Positions 1 through 8,652 of a stretch of 20,803 bases of DNA are shown here, piece by piece. Under the pieces are notes generated by a model. That model had not been told where the DNA came from. It worked only from the letters and a program-made list of their open reading frames with translations, and did not search any database. Both the position numbers and the translations under genes were made by a program. The stretch lies in assembly GCA_029834535.1 (NCBI GenBank), contig JAQMWT010000207.1, positions 1-20,803 on the forward strand. Direction: 5' to 3'. This DNA comes from Chrysophaeum taylorii. Lineage: Eukaryota; Sar; Pelagophyceae; Pelagomonadales; Pelagomonadaceae. Position 1 is the stretch's first letter. Every line of letters starts with the position of its first letter.

Positions 1-1059
1 ACAGATTATTGTTCCGTTAAATAAATCCTTCTAACTTTAACCCATCATTTACATCACCGGGGAAGACACACAGGCGGAGACATAACAGTTTTTAAGTCTC
101 CTCTTCTAAATACAGGCACATATAAAGCAATTTTTGTGAGACATAATACCTTCCACTAAAACATGATAACCGGAATCGACAAGACTGGCTAAATCTTTCT
201 CCGAACCTGTTTACCGGTTTTTCTTTGGCTTTGCCAAGCATACCATCATAATAATGAAAATCAAGACACGCGCCTAGTACAAGCATGGTTTCCTATACTC
301 CTCCTGTATTTCACGATTCTTTTTGTCTTCTACCCTCAGGAAAATCGTCTCGAATTATCGATTAAAATTTTTGCTTTAAGTGACATGCATCGTCCCAAAG
401 CAGATACCTGGGCTTTATTACATCGAGCGATAGGAAGATGGGTGCCAAAGTTCATCTATATACACTCCCACTCTCCTACCATTCGTGGATTTGCTAATAT
501 GCTCGTGTACGATCTCGACTCGATCGCATTTTCGACTACTCAACTCGTGAATTGGCACGCGCCAAAATTCTCAGCTACCAAATCAAAATTTCTTTTGTCT
601 TTGTCCCCGGACCTATGCTGTGACATAAATCGCTAATGCTATTCCGGCTGGAACATATCTGTAATTTATAAACAGTTGTGTCAGCTTGTCTATGACTTGC
701 GCAAATTAACGCTACCATCACCATCGTTTGACCCGATCATGGCTCTCTAACCAAAAACTATAGGTCAGCCTTTTTTCACAAATATATTCCCATGCAAATC
801 ACCTACTTCATTAAACCATCGGATTCACATCCTTAATATTATACCAGAGTTCCATTACAATGTTGTTACATCCTAATAAAAAAACTTTTTCATTGTGATA
901 ATCAGAGCTTCTAACACGAAAACTTAAATCATTTAATCCCTTCTACTTCTTTATTTTTCATATCGCTCTATTCAGTAGCTCATGTCTTTTTTCCTCTCTA
1001 ACACCTCCATCCGCAGATATATCATCCCCTACCAAAGAAAGACAAATACCCTCTCATAA
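1..1059. other. AT-rich region without a recognisable gene
   Basis: This stretch is AT-rich and stop-dense on both strands. The longest frames are 64 codons (92-286, minus) and 83 codons (385-636, plus), and neither resembles a protein family I know. Because copia pol begins just downstream, eroded gag and protease sequence could lie here, but I found no zinc knuckle and no protease D-S/T-G motif. I also found no sequence shared with 6558-7200 that would mark a pair of LTRs. Confidence 0.5.
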
Positions 1060-1640
1060 CGCCAAGACAGCTCCATGAGGAGCATGCGCCCTTCGATAAA
1101 AAGCTCATGCCAGGGGCACCCTCGCATTTCGAGATGCGCAACAACGAGCTACCAATTTTCACAACATCCACCATTCTAGTGATTCTCAAGCTATAAAAGC
1201 TGTTCAGGTTATTGCCAGTCCTGGACACCACCCATCTGACGTACCCTACCGTAAGTTCTGTGTGGATTGTACGATTCATAAAAAACGCTTTCCTCATCCA
1301 CACCACCTTATCAAGCAACCATCATTCGAAAAATTTTTCAACCTGGTGAAGCCTGGGCATGTGACGGTGGTTACGTATCTGTGCTCTTGGAATGGGGATC
1401 CTTTCGACATATCATTGTTTTCAAGTGCCCCACTTCTAAATTTCTGTTAGTGTACTTTTGTCGTAGCACTAACTCCAGCGAATTTTGTAACGCCCTTGAG
1501 TTTGTCCGCAATTTTTGCTCTTCTTATGTTCATGTACAACTAAAACAAATTTATTGTGATTCATTTAAACCTATTTATCTCAGCATGTTATTACACGCAT
1601 TTTACAACCCTTTCGTGTTGAACACGGTATTAATATGTCC
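1060..1640 (+). pseudogene. copia pre-integrase domain and front of integrase core, frameshifted
   Basis: One frame runs through about 1117-1450 and contains CVDCTIHKKRFPHP, matching the C-x2-C half of the H-H-C-C zinc finger at the N-terminus of copia integrase. A second frame (1381-1640) resembles the integrase core up to the second catalytic aspartate in QIYCDSF near 1555. The frame changes again near 1575, where the following ISQ/ITRILQPF-type sequence continues in the frame of the next segment. At least two frameshifts are therefore needed to read this part, and it is not a functional gene as sequenced. Assignment rests on motif spacing and order, not a database search. Confidence 0.65.
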
Positions 1641-2726
1641 GCGATCCCCCCTTACTTACGTGTCTTTAATCATGAAGTCGAAGCCGCTGTTTGTCACATA
1701 GCCACTGCCGCGTCTACACGACTCCGGCATATGCTTAATGTATCCTATAGAGGTCCCCCCCTCACAGATCCGGCCCCACACTACCCGTGGGCTGTTATAC
1801 ATGCTATCCAATCGTATAATCTCCTCCCTAACGTTTCTCTCGAACGTATTTATAATAAAGTCCTAAGCCCCCAACAAGTTTTGTTGGATCAATGTAATGT
1901 TCCCCAACAGGACTACCTCAAACCTTTAGGCTCTGTTTGTTACTTGCATTTGGAGCCCAATGAATTTCATAAATATGAACCTCGATGTCGTCCTTACATC
2001 TACTTATGTGGTGCTAATGTCATAAACCCATTAATAACACCCCACGTTAATCATTTAGCCGATGTTGTCCTTAATCCTGACAACGGCCAAGTCCGTGTTT
2101 CTTCTAAACTTGCCTTTCCTCATCTTATTTCTAAACCTCCTCCTGATTATGAACAACATCCACCTCCCGCACCTTCACCCGACATTCCCTTCTCTGTTCA
2201 CAGCACCCCCAATGATGCGGCGCAGAGGGGGAATGCTATGCCTACCGACACTGACCACGAGAGGGGGACACCCTCTCCTCCTGCCCATGCTCCTTCTCCC
2301 GTTCCCGCATGTGCTCCAGATGCTTCCGCACCCGCTGTTCCTGTCACCACACCTCCTACATCTGAAGTGTCCTCCAACACTTCGCCATTATTACTATCTT
2401 ATCGGTCTCTCTATTCCCAGGATGTCCTCTGTCTCACCCGTGGTCCTCATCACCCTCAACCTCGTCGCAAAACCAATCTCAAGGACGTTCTTACTCGTAT
2501 TGCTTCGCCAACTGTTGCCGCTTATAAACAAGCTGGTGGTACGCTTGCCGACTTCAAGTATGACCTCTCCAAGCAGTACATCACTTTCTGCGACCCCACC
2601 CTCCACTCCCTTCATATTGCTCACGGCATCCACTGGACGGCTATACCTCCAGAGGGGATTTACACCATCCCTTCATCACCATGTTCGCCAAGCGCCTTCA
2701 CAGTCCTCTTCAGTTATGTGTCATAG
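1635..2726 (+). pseudogene. copia integrase rear core and C-terminal region
   Basis: This 363-codon frame begins inside the integrase core. FNHEVEAAV holds the likely third catalytic acid, corresponding to the NGxxEAA pattern of copia integrases, about 35 residues after the aspartate in the previous segment. The region around PQQVLLDQ to VSSKLAF resembles the conserved copia integrase C-terminal stretch. A proline-rich low-complexity linker follows (about residues 175-255), then a segment ending at a stop inside the start of the reverse transcriptase frame, with a 46-base overlap. The frame change lies between integrase and reverse transcriptase, not at the gag-pol border, so decay is more likely than programmed frameshifting. 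The ATG at 1635 is internal to the domain and is not a real start. Confidence 0.7.
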
Positions 2727-4954
2727 GAGCCATAGCCATCCATCGCCTGATGCCACTCACGTTCATTTCTGCGACGACGTCAACCTTGCAGACCTTTCAC
2801 CTTCCTCAGCTCCGTTCATCCATTTCCGAACATGCTCACGCTTTTCAAGTTCCTCCCGCTCAATATGCTTATGCTTTGTTCACACCCCACTCCATTTTGG
2901 ATCATAATGACGCTTCTTATGGTGCCTCCGAGCCTCACCTCTCCGCCATCGAAGACTATATCACCGTGCAATCGCATTACATTGAGGCCCACCTTGGTGA
3001 TGCTCCTCTACTAGTTGTTCAACTTGTCGAAGATCCCGATCACGCTCACATTAACGATAATGTCGCCTCTTGCGCAATCACCCATCTTACGACGGCTCAC
3101 GACCCCAGCACTGTTGGTCCGGACGAATACAAGATTCCTGCCAAAGATATCAAAATTGATGAATATGAGTTGAACTGCCTCAAAGGTCTCTCAGACGCTG
3201 ATCGCAAAGCCCACATCTCCGCTATCTCCAAAGAGATTTTCGATATTGTTAAGTTTGGCTGCTTTAAACTCGCGTTGCCAATGGTCAACTCAAAGCCTAT
3301 TGACACCCGCCTCGTCCTACGTATAAAAACCAATGCTGCTGGTCAATATATTGAACATAAAGCACGCCTGGTCCTACGAGGATTCTTAGCCTCTCTGGGC
3401 ACCGATTTTTTCAACACATTCAGCCCTATGGCACAGCTTACTGGCATCCGTTGCGTTCTGGCGCTAGCAGCCCATCTGCGACTTCCCGTCTACCACGTCG
3501 ACGTACCTAACGCTTTTGTTCAAGCTCCCATCGACTCTCATGTTTATGTTAAACTGCCACAAGCCATTTGCCTTCTCGATCCCGAAGATACCAAATATCA
3601 AGGCCGTCGTCTCCCAAAACTACATAAATCTCTTTGTGGATTACGACAAAGTCCTGCCCTTTGGAATCAAACCACAAATAACTTCTTTGATTCTTTAGGC
3701 TATACACGCTTCCGAACAGATACGTGCATTTACGCTAAAGTCCAAGCTGACGCTACATTTTTAATTTGCACGCTCTCAGTAGATGACGCTGTCATCACTT
3801 GCACTTCGGAAACTCTACGTCGTGAATTCCAACAAGCCCTGAAAAAGGAATACTCAGTCGACACCTTTGAAGAAGTCCATACTCTCTTAGGCATGCGCAT
3901 CACGCGTACTACTGACGGGTCTATCTCACTGGACTGTCAAGCTAAACTTGATGCATTGTTCGAAGAGTACCCCATTTTAATGCAGTTACGTCCCACTTCT
4001 ACACCGATGTCACCATCAACCACGTATAAAACTGGAGAGCCATCTTCTGATATGGACAAGTTTATTCTTCATACCTTCTCCACCTTACTCGGCAAGCTTA
4101 CTTTAGTACAATTGGCCTGTCGCCCTGATCTATCCCAAAGCCTTAGTCGTTGCTCCCGAGGAATGCATAATCCAGCATTTCTACATGCTCAAGTACTAAC
4201 AGGAACGCTCCGCTACTTGCGCAAGCCCGAAAATCGCAATCTTCGACTCTGGTACTACTCTGGCTCTTCCGCTCTAACGGACCATCTTCGACTTCTTATC
4301 GGTAATCGCACTGACATGGCCACCATGTTGGATTACACTAAAGAACAAGTTAATTCAGGTAACTTTGATCCATTGGTCGCGTTCGTTGATGCCGATAACG
4401 CACCCTCTTATGAACAAGACCGCAAGTCTACAACTGGTTACGCCATCTTTTTGTTCGGTTCACTTATCACTTGGAAGTCTAAATTACAGCCTATCACGGC
4501 TACTTCTACGCATGAGAGTGAACTTATCGCCCTTAATATGTGTGCCGATGATGTGGTCTGGTTACGCAAATTGTTAACGGAAATGGCATTCGCTATAAAT
4601 CCTCACTACTATCTTCGCCAACCTGCAGGGAAAGATTTGTTACTAGATTATGATGCTCACGACAACCCCCTCCCATCGGACATGTCGTTCATACGTAACA
4701 GTCCTATACTTGGAGACTCTGCTTCTGCTATCCATCTATCAAATAATCCCGACAGTGCGACTAAGGCCAGCGCTATCAGCACACGCTGGTTCCGTATTCG
4801 CGACTACGTACAGTTAAAACGTATACGTCTACATCATGTTTCCGGTACTCAAAACATTGCTGATGGATTTACTAAACCCTTCGGAGCTCCGCTCTTCAGC
4901 AGATTAAGCACGTTACTTGGCTTACAACAACCCATAGTCCAACAATATGGTTGA
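2681..4954 (+). CDS. copia reverse transcriptase and RNase H
   Basis: A 757-codon uninterrupted frame. Reverse transcriptase occupies about residues 155-400: ARLVLRGF and TFSPMAQ match the copia RLVAKGF...TFSPVA signature, VYHVDVPNAFVQAPI near residue 273 carries the first catalytic aspartate, LCGLRQSPALWN matches SLYGLKQAPRAW, and TLSVDDAVI near 366 is the catalytic DD box with serine where tyrosine is usual. RNase H covers about 565-735: FVDADNA, the DRKSTTGY block, STHESELIAL (Glu), ILGDSASAIHL (Asp) and the terminal FTKPF. The usual KHID block reads SAIST, so the last acidic residue seems absent. Together these domains would copy the element's RNA into DNA in a cytoplasmic particle. The intact frame next to a broken integrase suggests fairly recent decay. 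The first roughly 150 residues are not recognisable. Confidence 0.88.
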   Translation: MFAKRLHSPLQLCVIGAIAIHRLMPLTFISATTSTLQTFHLPQLRSSISEHAHAFQVPPAQYAYALFTPHSILDHNDASYGASEPHLSAIEDYITVQSHYIEAHLGDAPLLVVQLVEDPDHAHINDNVASCAITHLTTAHDPSTVGPDEYKIPAKDIKIDEYELNCLKGLSDADRKAHISAISKEIFDIVKFGCFKLALPMVNSKPIDTRLVLRIKTNAAGQYIEHKARLVLRGFLASLGTDFFNTFSPMAQLTGIRCVLALAAHLRLPVYHVDVPNAFVQAPIDSHVYVKLPQAICLLDPEDTKYQGRRLPKLHKSLCGLRQSPALWNQTTNNFFDSLGYTRFRTDTCIYAKVQADATFLICTLSVDDAVITCTSETLRREFQQALKKEYSVDTFEEVHTLLGMRITRTTDGSISLDCQAKLDALFEEYPILMQLRPTSTPMSPSTTYKTGEPSSDMDKFILHTFSTLLGKLTLVQLACRPDLSQSLSRCSRGMHNPAFLHAQVLTGTLRYLRKPENRNLRLWYYSGSSALTDHLRLLIGNRTDMATMLDYTKEQVNSGNFDPLVAFVDADNAPSYEQDRKSTTGYAIFLFGSLITWKSKLQPITATSTHESELIALNMCADDVVWLRKLLTEMAFAINPHYYLRQPAGKDLLLDYDAHDNPLPSDMSFIRNSPILGDSASAIHLSNNPDSATKASAISTRWFRIRDYVQLKRIRLHHVSGTQNIADGFTKPFGAPLFSRLSTLLGLQQPIVQQYG

Positions 4955-5055
4955 CCGTTAACCTCTGACGTTAATCTAACCCTCATATACAACGGAACAG
5001 TGGCTCGCTAAGATGTGAAATGCAATGAAATACGCAATGCGGGGATCTTTCTAAG

Positions 5056-5457
5056 ATGAACCCTACAAAGAACAAGGATGCTGCGAGCCGGCGTTATTCT
5101 GTACTGAACCGTGGCCGCGGTGGCGTGTCATCCTTATCTCCCCCTTTCAATGCCTTAAATCCAGGCGTTGCTCCGACTAGTTCTCCTAATCGGAAGCATC
5201 AAACGTATCTGTCGGCTGCTCGGGGAAATCAGTCCACGCCCGTGACACCTAAGTCATCAACTAAACCACAAGCAGCAAGGCCCGAGTACTTCCTGCTCAA
5301 ACACTGTAAGTTCGATGTGATGGCGATGATGTCAGGGACTGTGATGTCGCTTGGTGCCCAGCCACCAAACTTTCTGCTGCACACATGAGAGCTATCATCC
5401 TCCGCCTTGGAAAGTCCATTGCTATTAACAAGCTGCTCAAAGAGGCGCTCATGTAGC
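5056..5457 (+). pseudogene. Front part of the 3' ORF downstream of pol, frameshifted
   Basis: The frame from ATG 5056 encodes a basic, Ser/Pro-rich N-terminus and reaches a stop at 5388. A second frame entering near 5320 contains DCDVAWCPATKLSAAHM and a helical stretch, and it runs into TAG at 5455-5457, immediately before and in frame with the ATG of the next ORF (5460). One missing base near 5320 and one stop therefore separate three pieces that look like one protein of about 500 residues. CACTGTAAGTTC near 5305 resembles a splice donor, but the spacing to the next AG (30 bases) is too short for me to prefer an intron. The function is not recognised. Confidence 0.4.
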
Positions 5458-5459
5458 GT

Positions 5460-6557
5460 ATGGCAAGCTTTAACGTCGATGCTTATAAAATCAGTATCAA
5501 CCCTGACGCTGATGCCCCTCTCTTGCTTCAGCTGCCTTATATTTCGAGTGTAAATCTTGAGATCCTTGTAGCAGCTTGGTCTTTGTTACAGTCCATTGAA
5601 GATAAAACCTGTGTAGTCACCAATCCTGATGAGCTACTTAATGTGCTCATCGAACGCTTCGTTAATGACGTTTCTCACCAACTTAACGCGACTTCTTCCG
5701 AGACGGTACCGCCAATGCTTAACTACTTTCGCCAACTTTCACCTGATCATCAATCAGCCTTTAAAAACGTGCTAGTCCAGGTTGGCTACCCCTCTGCTAT
5801 AATTGATGCCTTTTCAGATAATATCTCATCTGAAGATGTAACACCAGCACCAATCGATAATCCATCCGCTGAACCCACGCCAGATAAAGCTAACGACAAT
5901 ATGGCTGAATCTTTACGCCAATTAAAAGAAGAGGTTCAGTCTTTATCCTCACGTCTCACTAACAGTGAACAGCAATTGATGGCACGAGATCAACAGCTAT
6001 CGGTTGCGCTAAATACTCTAACCCAGATGCAAGAAGCTTACGACACACTAAATACTCAAGTGACCGAGAACATTAAGCATGTGGCCCTGTTGGATAACAT
6101 ACTTTCAAGTCTTCAGATGCATCAGGACAATATAATCCCAACCTTCGCTGTCTTTGTCCACATAATTTCACGCTCGCTCATTTCTTCTGTTGGACAGTTC
6201 CCTCCAGATACGTATGATGAGGCACAGCAAGCTCTAATCGACGACGCAGCTCACAATTTACATGCAGCGATGTCTGATGCAAAGGATCATGTTATTCCTG
6301 CTTTGGATCTACACGCTTTAACACCAGACGCTGCTATGTCCTTCCTCTCGTCTGTTATGGCACCCTTGGTCACCTTGAGTGATGCTATGACTACACACAA
6401 TACCGCTAACGACCTATCCTCCGATGATCACAACTCGTCTTCTCCAGAGTTAAAGGAACTGGACGATAATAGCGAGGATGAATTGGACCACACATCTGAT
6501 GTTGTGGATACCGATACCACTTCTTTACGTAATATCACAACACGCTCGACATCATAA
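5460..6557 (+). CDS. Acidic coiled-coil protein encoded downstream of copia pol
   Basis: A 365-codon intact frame of unknown function. Residues about 1-130 are mixed helical sequence, 130-155 are Pro/Ala/Asp-rich, and 160-225 form a clear coiled coil (ESLRQLKEEVQSLSSRL onward). Another helical part follows at 230-320, and the C-terminus (325-365) is very rich in Asp, Ser and Thr. There is no CCHC zinc knuckle, signal peptide or transmembrane segment, so it is neither a standard Gag nucleocapsid nor an Env-like glycoprotein. It shares strand and base composition with pol and lies about 500 bases beyond it, which suggests it belongs to the element, either as a displaced Gag-like structural protein or as an accessory ORF. 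It could also be an unrelated host gene next to a truncated element. Confidence 0.6.
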   Translation: MASFNVDAYKISINPDADAPLLLQLPYISSVNLEILVAAWSLLQSIEDKTCVVTNPDELLNVLIERFVNDVSHQLNATSSETVPPMLNYFRQLSPDHQSAFKNVLVQVGYPSAIIDAFSDNISSEDVTPAPIDNPSAEPTPDKANDNMAESLRQLKEEVQSLSSRLTNSEQQLMARDQQLSVALNTLTQMQEAYDTLNTQVTENIKHVALLDNILSSLQMHQDNIIPTFAVFVHIISRSLISSVGQFPPDTYDEAQQALIDDAAHNLHAAMSDAKDHVIPALDLHALTPDAAMSFLSSVMAPLVTLSDAMTTHNTANDLSSDDHNSSSPELKELDDNSEDELDHTSDVVDTDTTSLRNITTRSTS

Positions 6558-7200
6558 TTAATTTGTCATGTTTTGTTGTTGTTGTTTGTTCCATTGTTCG
6601 CTGTTCTCACGTATATTGCACAAGTTCCGCCTCAAGAACGTCTGAAATGCATAAACCATCCTTTCACACGTTGAGGGGGTCCAGAGAGCTACACTATTAT
6701 GTGTACGACACTGGAACATTTCACGCCTTTCACACCTATCTCTGCAAGAGGGTTTTCTCTCCGTAATACGGCTTTCCCTCTTTCCTTCCTTACCCCCTTC
6801 CGCCCTTTTATCTCAGATTATGAAGAATTAGATCTGCAGTTCACTTCCAACAAGGAGTAGACCTCCAGGTGCGTACCGTCAGGTATGGGGTTGTCTGTTT
6901 AAGTAATGGAGGCTTCGTTCCTCGTTGTCAGTGTAAACGCTTCTATGGGACCTAATGTCCTTAAGGAGTTAGGGCTTAAATCCCTACCTTGTGTAGTAGC
7001 ATGTGACAAGCGGAATGGTCTGTACACGCCTAAGACTGCACGCAGTCTCTACCATGTAACCCGGAGAGGGTCAAATCCCTCCATTACATTAAAACGTGAC
7101 ACTTGTAACATTTTATGTACATTAATTGACACTTATAACAATTAAATGTACTAAAATTTCACATATAACAAATATTATAGTTCATATGGCACATACAGCC
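6558..7200. other. AT-rich tail of the copia region, no gene seen
   Basis: Only short frames occur here (6563-6766 and 6906-7145, plus), without recognisable features. The position downstream of the last element ORF is where a 3' LTR would be expected, but the sequence has no match to 1-1059, so an LTR cannot be claimed. A small hairpin (ATGTAA...TTACAT, about 7053-7089) and a degenerate 30-bp tandem repeat (7097-7180) are the only structures noted. Confidence 0.45.
7097..7180 (+). repeat. Degenerate 30-bp AT-rich tandem repeat
   Basis: GACACTTGTAACA (7098-7110) recurs as GACACTTATAACA (7128-7140) and again, weakened, as TTCACATATAACA (about 7157-7169), giving roughly 2.7 units of 30-31 bp. 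The arms GTACATTAATT (7117-7127) and AATTAAATGTAC (7140-7151) also form an imperfect inverted repeat. The array sits just before the switch to GC-rich sequence. Confidence 0.55.
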
Positions 7201-7219
7201 ACCGCGCTGAAAAAAAAAG

Positions 7220-7543
7220 TTAGAAAGGGGGTGGGGGGGGCGAGGAGCGCTGCTGGTGACTACGACCAGCTCGTTTAGCTTCCCTGCGACTCTTGCGGCA
7301 TACAGCGTGGCGCAGGCGACCACTCTCGCGTTCGTCCTCGAGCGCGCGCATCGCGTCCTCGGCGCCGGCGTGCGCTTCTTCTAAACGTTGGTCGCGCCTT
7401 GCGACGTGGCGCAGACGATCAGCCTCGCGTTCGTCTTCGAGAGCGCGCATCGCGTCCTCGTCGCCGGCGTGCGCTTCTTCTAGACGATCATCACGCCGCT
7501 CTGCAATGGCAATACGCTTGGCCTCGCGTTGACGCTCGGGCAT
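7220..7543 (-). CDS. Short charged-repeat ORF, function unknown
   Basis: A 107-codon frame starting at ATG 7543. It contains two near-identical units of about 35 residues built around RLEEAHAGDEDAMRALEDER, with alternating Arg and Glu/Asp runs typical of a single long alpha-helix or coiled coil. The last part is basic and ends in a proline run encoded by a C/G homopolymer near 7226-7240. At the DNA level this is a tandem duplication of about 108 bp (roughly 7320-7510). Strong coding-like bias in all frames of such a repeat makes the reading frame uncertain; the duplication itself is clear. It could be a gene fragment rather than a complete gene. Confidence 0.35.
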   Translation of the reverse strand: MPERQREAKRIAIAERRDDRLEEAHAGDEDAMRALEDEREADRLRHVARRDQRLEEAHAGAEDAMRALEDERESGRLRHAVCRKSRREAKRAGRSHQQRSSPPPPPF

Positions 7544-7705
7544 CGCCGAGCGGTATGCACGAAATCCGGCGTTTCGTGCTCCATAACATTCCGTGTACGT
7601 TTCGGCTTATCTTTTCGTAATGTTTTTCTTGTTCCCTGCATTAGTGCTTTTTCCCTACATTACGGCTGGTTCATCTTAATCTTCTTTCGTTCGAACTAAA
7701 AAGAT

Positions 7706-7815
7706 TATACGGAAGACTGACAGGACACACAGACAGACAGACATACAGACGTGGCGCACATTGAACTTCCCGTTTCTTGCGATCCGTTTAGTATGCAATG
7801 TACTGATATACTGAT
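7706..7815 (-). repeat. Short copy of a dispersed repeat family (ends conserved, middle missing)
   Basis: Read on the minus strand this begins ATCAGTATATCAGTACATTG, continues through CATACTAAACGGATCGCAAG and an AAGTTCAATGTGCG block, then a CTGT microsatellite, and ends CCTGTCAGTCTTCCGTAT. The 20331-20570 copy has the same two ends on the plus strand but an extra central block of about 110 bp. An isolated copy of the GGAAGACTGACAGGAC end also lies at about 7831-7855. A non-autonomous element with internal deletion is the simplest reading. Confidence 0.65.
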
Positions 7816-7863
7816 CTGGCGAAAAAGAAAATACGGAAGACTGACAGGACGGACAGACAGACA

Positions 7864-7930
7864 AACCAAAAGGTGAGGTAGGAATGCCGGTGCTGGTGTG
7901 TGCGAGTGCCCGGGGCTATATATACCCCTG
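7864..7930 (+). repeat. 67-bp direct repeat, left copy, with TATATATA core
   Basis: This 67-bp unit (starting AACCAAAAGGTGAGGTAGGA and ending GGGGCTATATATACCCCTG) is repeated in the same orientation at 8210-8276 with about three differences. The palindromic CCCGGGGCTATATATACCCC part could act as a TATA-containing promoter element, but that is only an inference. The two copies bracket about 280 bp of other sequence, as terminal direct repeats of a very small element would. Confidence 0.65.
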
Positions 7931-8209
7931 TGCTTCCCCATCATAGTGAAACGTGAACATCTGGGGCGAGTCAAGCATGTATGCGAGACGGTGGGGACCC
8001 AGCAGACAACGACGCCATCTGCTTAAGATGAACATCTGGTCCTGGTAAGTGAGAGCGCCCAGATGAGGGGGGTCTAGTGTGTGTGCTAGACGATGGGGCT
8101 CCAGCAGTTGGCGGCGGCAACTGCTTCGAAGAAGCTCACACACTCCTTGCGGCGCAGCGCTGGGGCGGATTCGAAGGCGCGAACCACCTCGAGCGCTTTA
8201 AGGGCCCAT
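7931..8209 (-). other. Sequence between the 67-bp direct repeats, possible captured gene scraps
   Basis: On the minus strand, about 8207-8087 reads as an open stretch with protein-like composition (KALEVVRAFESAPALRRKEC...) ending at TAG. It is followed by two diverged copies of a unit of about 100 bp, each containing a CTGCTGG(A/G)(G/T)CCCCA(T/C)CGTCT block and a CCAGATGTTCA block. No known domain is recognised. It may be captured coding sequence that then duplicated. Confidence 0.3.
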
Positions 8210-8276
8210 AACCAAAAGGTGAGGTAGGAATGCCGGTCTTGGTGTGCGCGAGTGCCCGGGGCTATATATACCCCTG
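8210..8276 (+). repeat. 67-bp direct repeat, right copy
   Basis: Same orientation and nearly the same sequence as 7864-7930, including the GGGGCTATATATACCCCTG end. It is followed closely by another dispersed repeat (8305 onward), so the copies are embedded in a repeat cluster. Confidence 0.65.
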
Positions 8277-8304
8277 TTCGAAAATCTGTCGATTAGTAGT
8301 AAAG

Positions 8305-8353
8305 ATTGCATACTAAACGGATCGCAAAAAACGGGAAGTTCAATGTGCGTCAC

Positions 8354-8385
<32 letters not shown>

Positions 8386-8611
8386 TTAAAGGTCGACTGC
8401 TAAGAGGGGGGTGTGTGTGGGGGGGCATGAAGTATGTGGGTGGTTTTGTGGGGTAGGAGGGATGTGCCTGGCGGGCGGAGATAAGTATGCGGGACCTAGT
8501 AGGGGTCATCGCCGAGTCTGTCTGTTTGTCTTTAAAAGTCGACTGCTAAGAGGGGTGTGTGTGTGGGGGGCATGAAGGATGTGGGTGGGTTTGTGGGGTA
8601 GGAGTTGTCCC
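8305..8611 (+). repeat. Dispersed repeat copies with GTCT microsatellite
   Basis: From 8305 the sequence matches the 20331-20570 element (GCATACTAAACGGATCGCAA, the AAGTTCAATGTGCG block), followed by a (GTCT)n tract near 8355-8382. Then comes the block GGTCGACTGCTAAGAGGGG...TATGCGGGACCTAGT...GGTCATCGCCGAG (about 8385-8513). A second, partial copy of that block follows at about 8514-8611. The short frames seen here are repeat-derived and are not genes. Confidence 0.65.
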
Positions 8612-8652
8612 CCGATTCAGGGTAAGGATCAGGTAGGCCCGCGAGCCAGACA

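Larger units (their letters stand above)
1060..6557 (+). mobile_element. Degenerate Ty1/copia-like LTR retrotransposon, pol plus a 3' ORF
   Basis: The order pre-integrase zinc finger, integrase, reverse transcriptase, RNase H on one strand is the defining order of Ty1/copia (Pseudoviridae-type) elements; gypsy elements place integrase last. The integrase part is broken by frameshifts, while reverse transcriptase and RNase H form one open frame of 757 codons. An additional ORF region (5056-6557) lies downstream of RNase H. No LTR pair, primer-binding site or polypurine tract was found, so the outer limits are only the limits of recognisable coding sequence. The element is more AT-rich than the region after about 7200. 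Confidence 0.8.

Noticed and set aside
2062..2907. 281-codon plus-strand frame overlapping copia
   Set aside because: Leu/Pro/His-rich shadow of the integrase linker and reverse transcriptase frames, without its own domains.
5300..5335. A 30-base intron starting GTAAGT in the 3' copia ORF
   Set aside because: The length is implausible, and one missing base explains the frame change equally well within a retroelement that should not keep introns.
7053..7089. tRNA-like gene (GGGTCAAATCCC resembles a T-arm)
   Set aside because: The loop is one base short, and no D-arm, anticodon arm or acceptor stem fits; only a small hairpin remains.
1..7200. LTR pair flanking the copia element
   Set aside because: No shared sequence could be found between the two flanks by eye; the left LTR may lie outside the window.
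7706..8611. CRISPR-like array suggested by repeated GTCT/CAGA and similar blocks
   Set aside because: The repeats are microsatellites and dispersed element copies without regular spacers, in a eukaryotic context.
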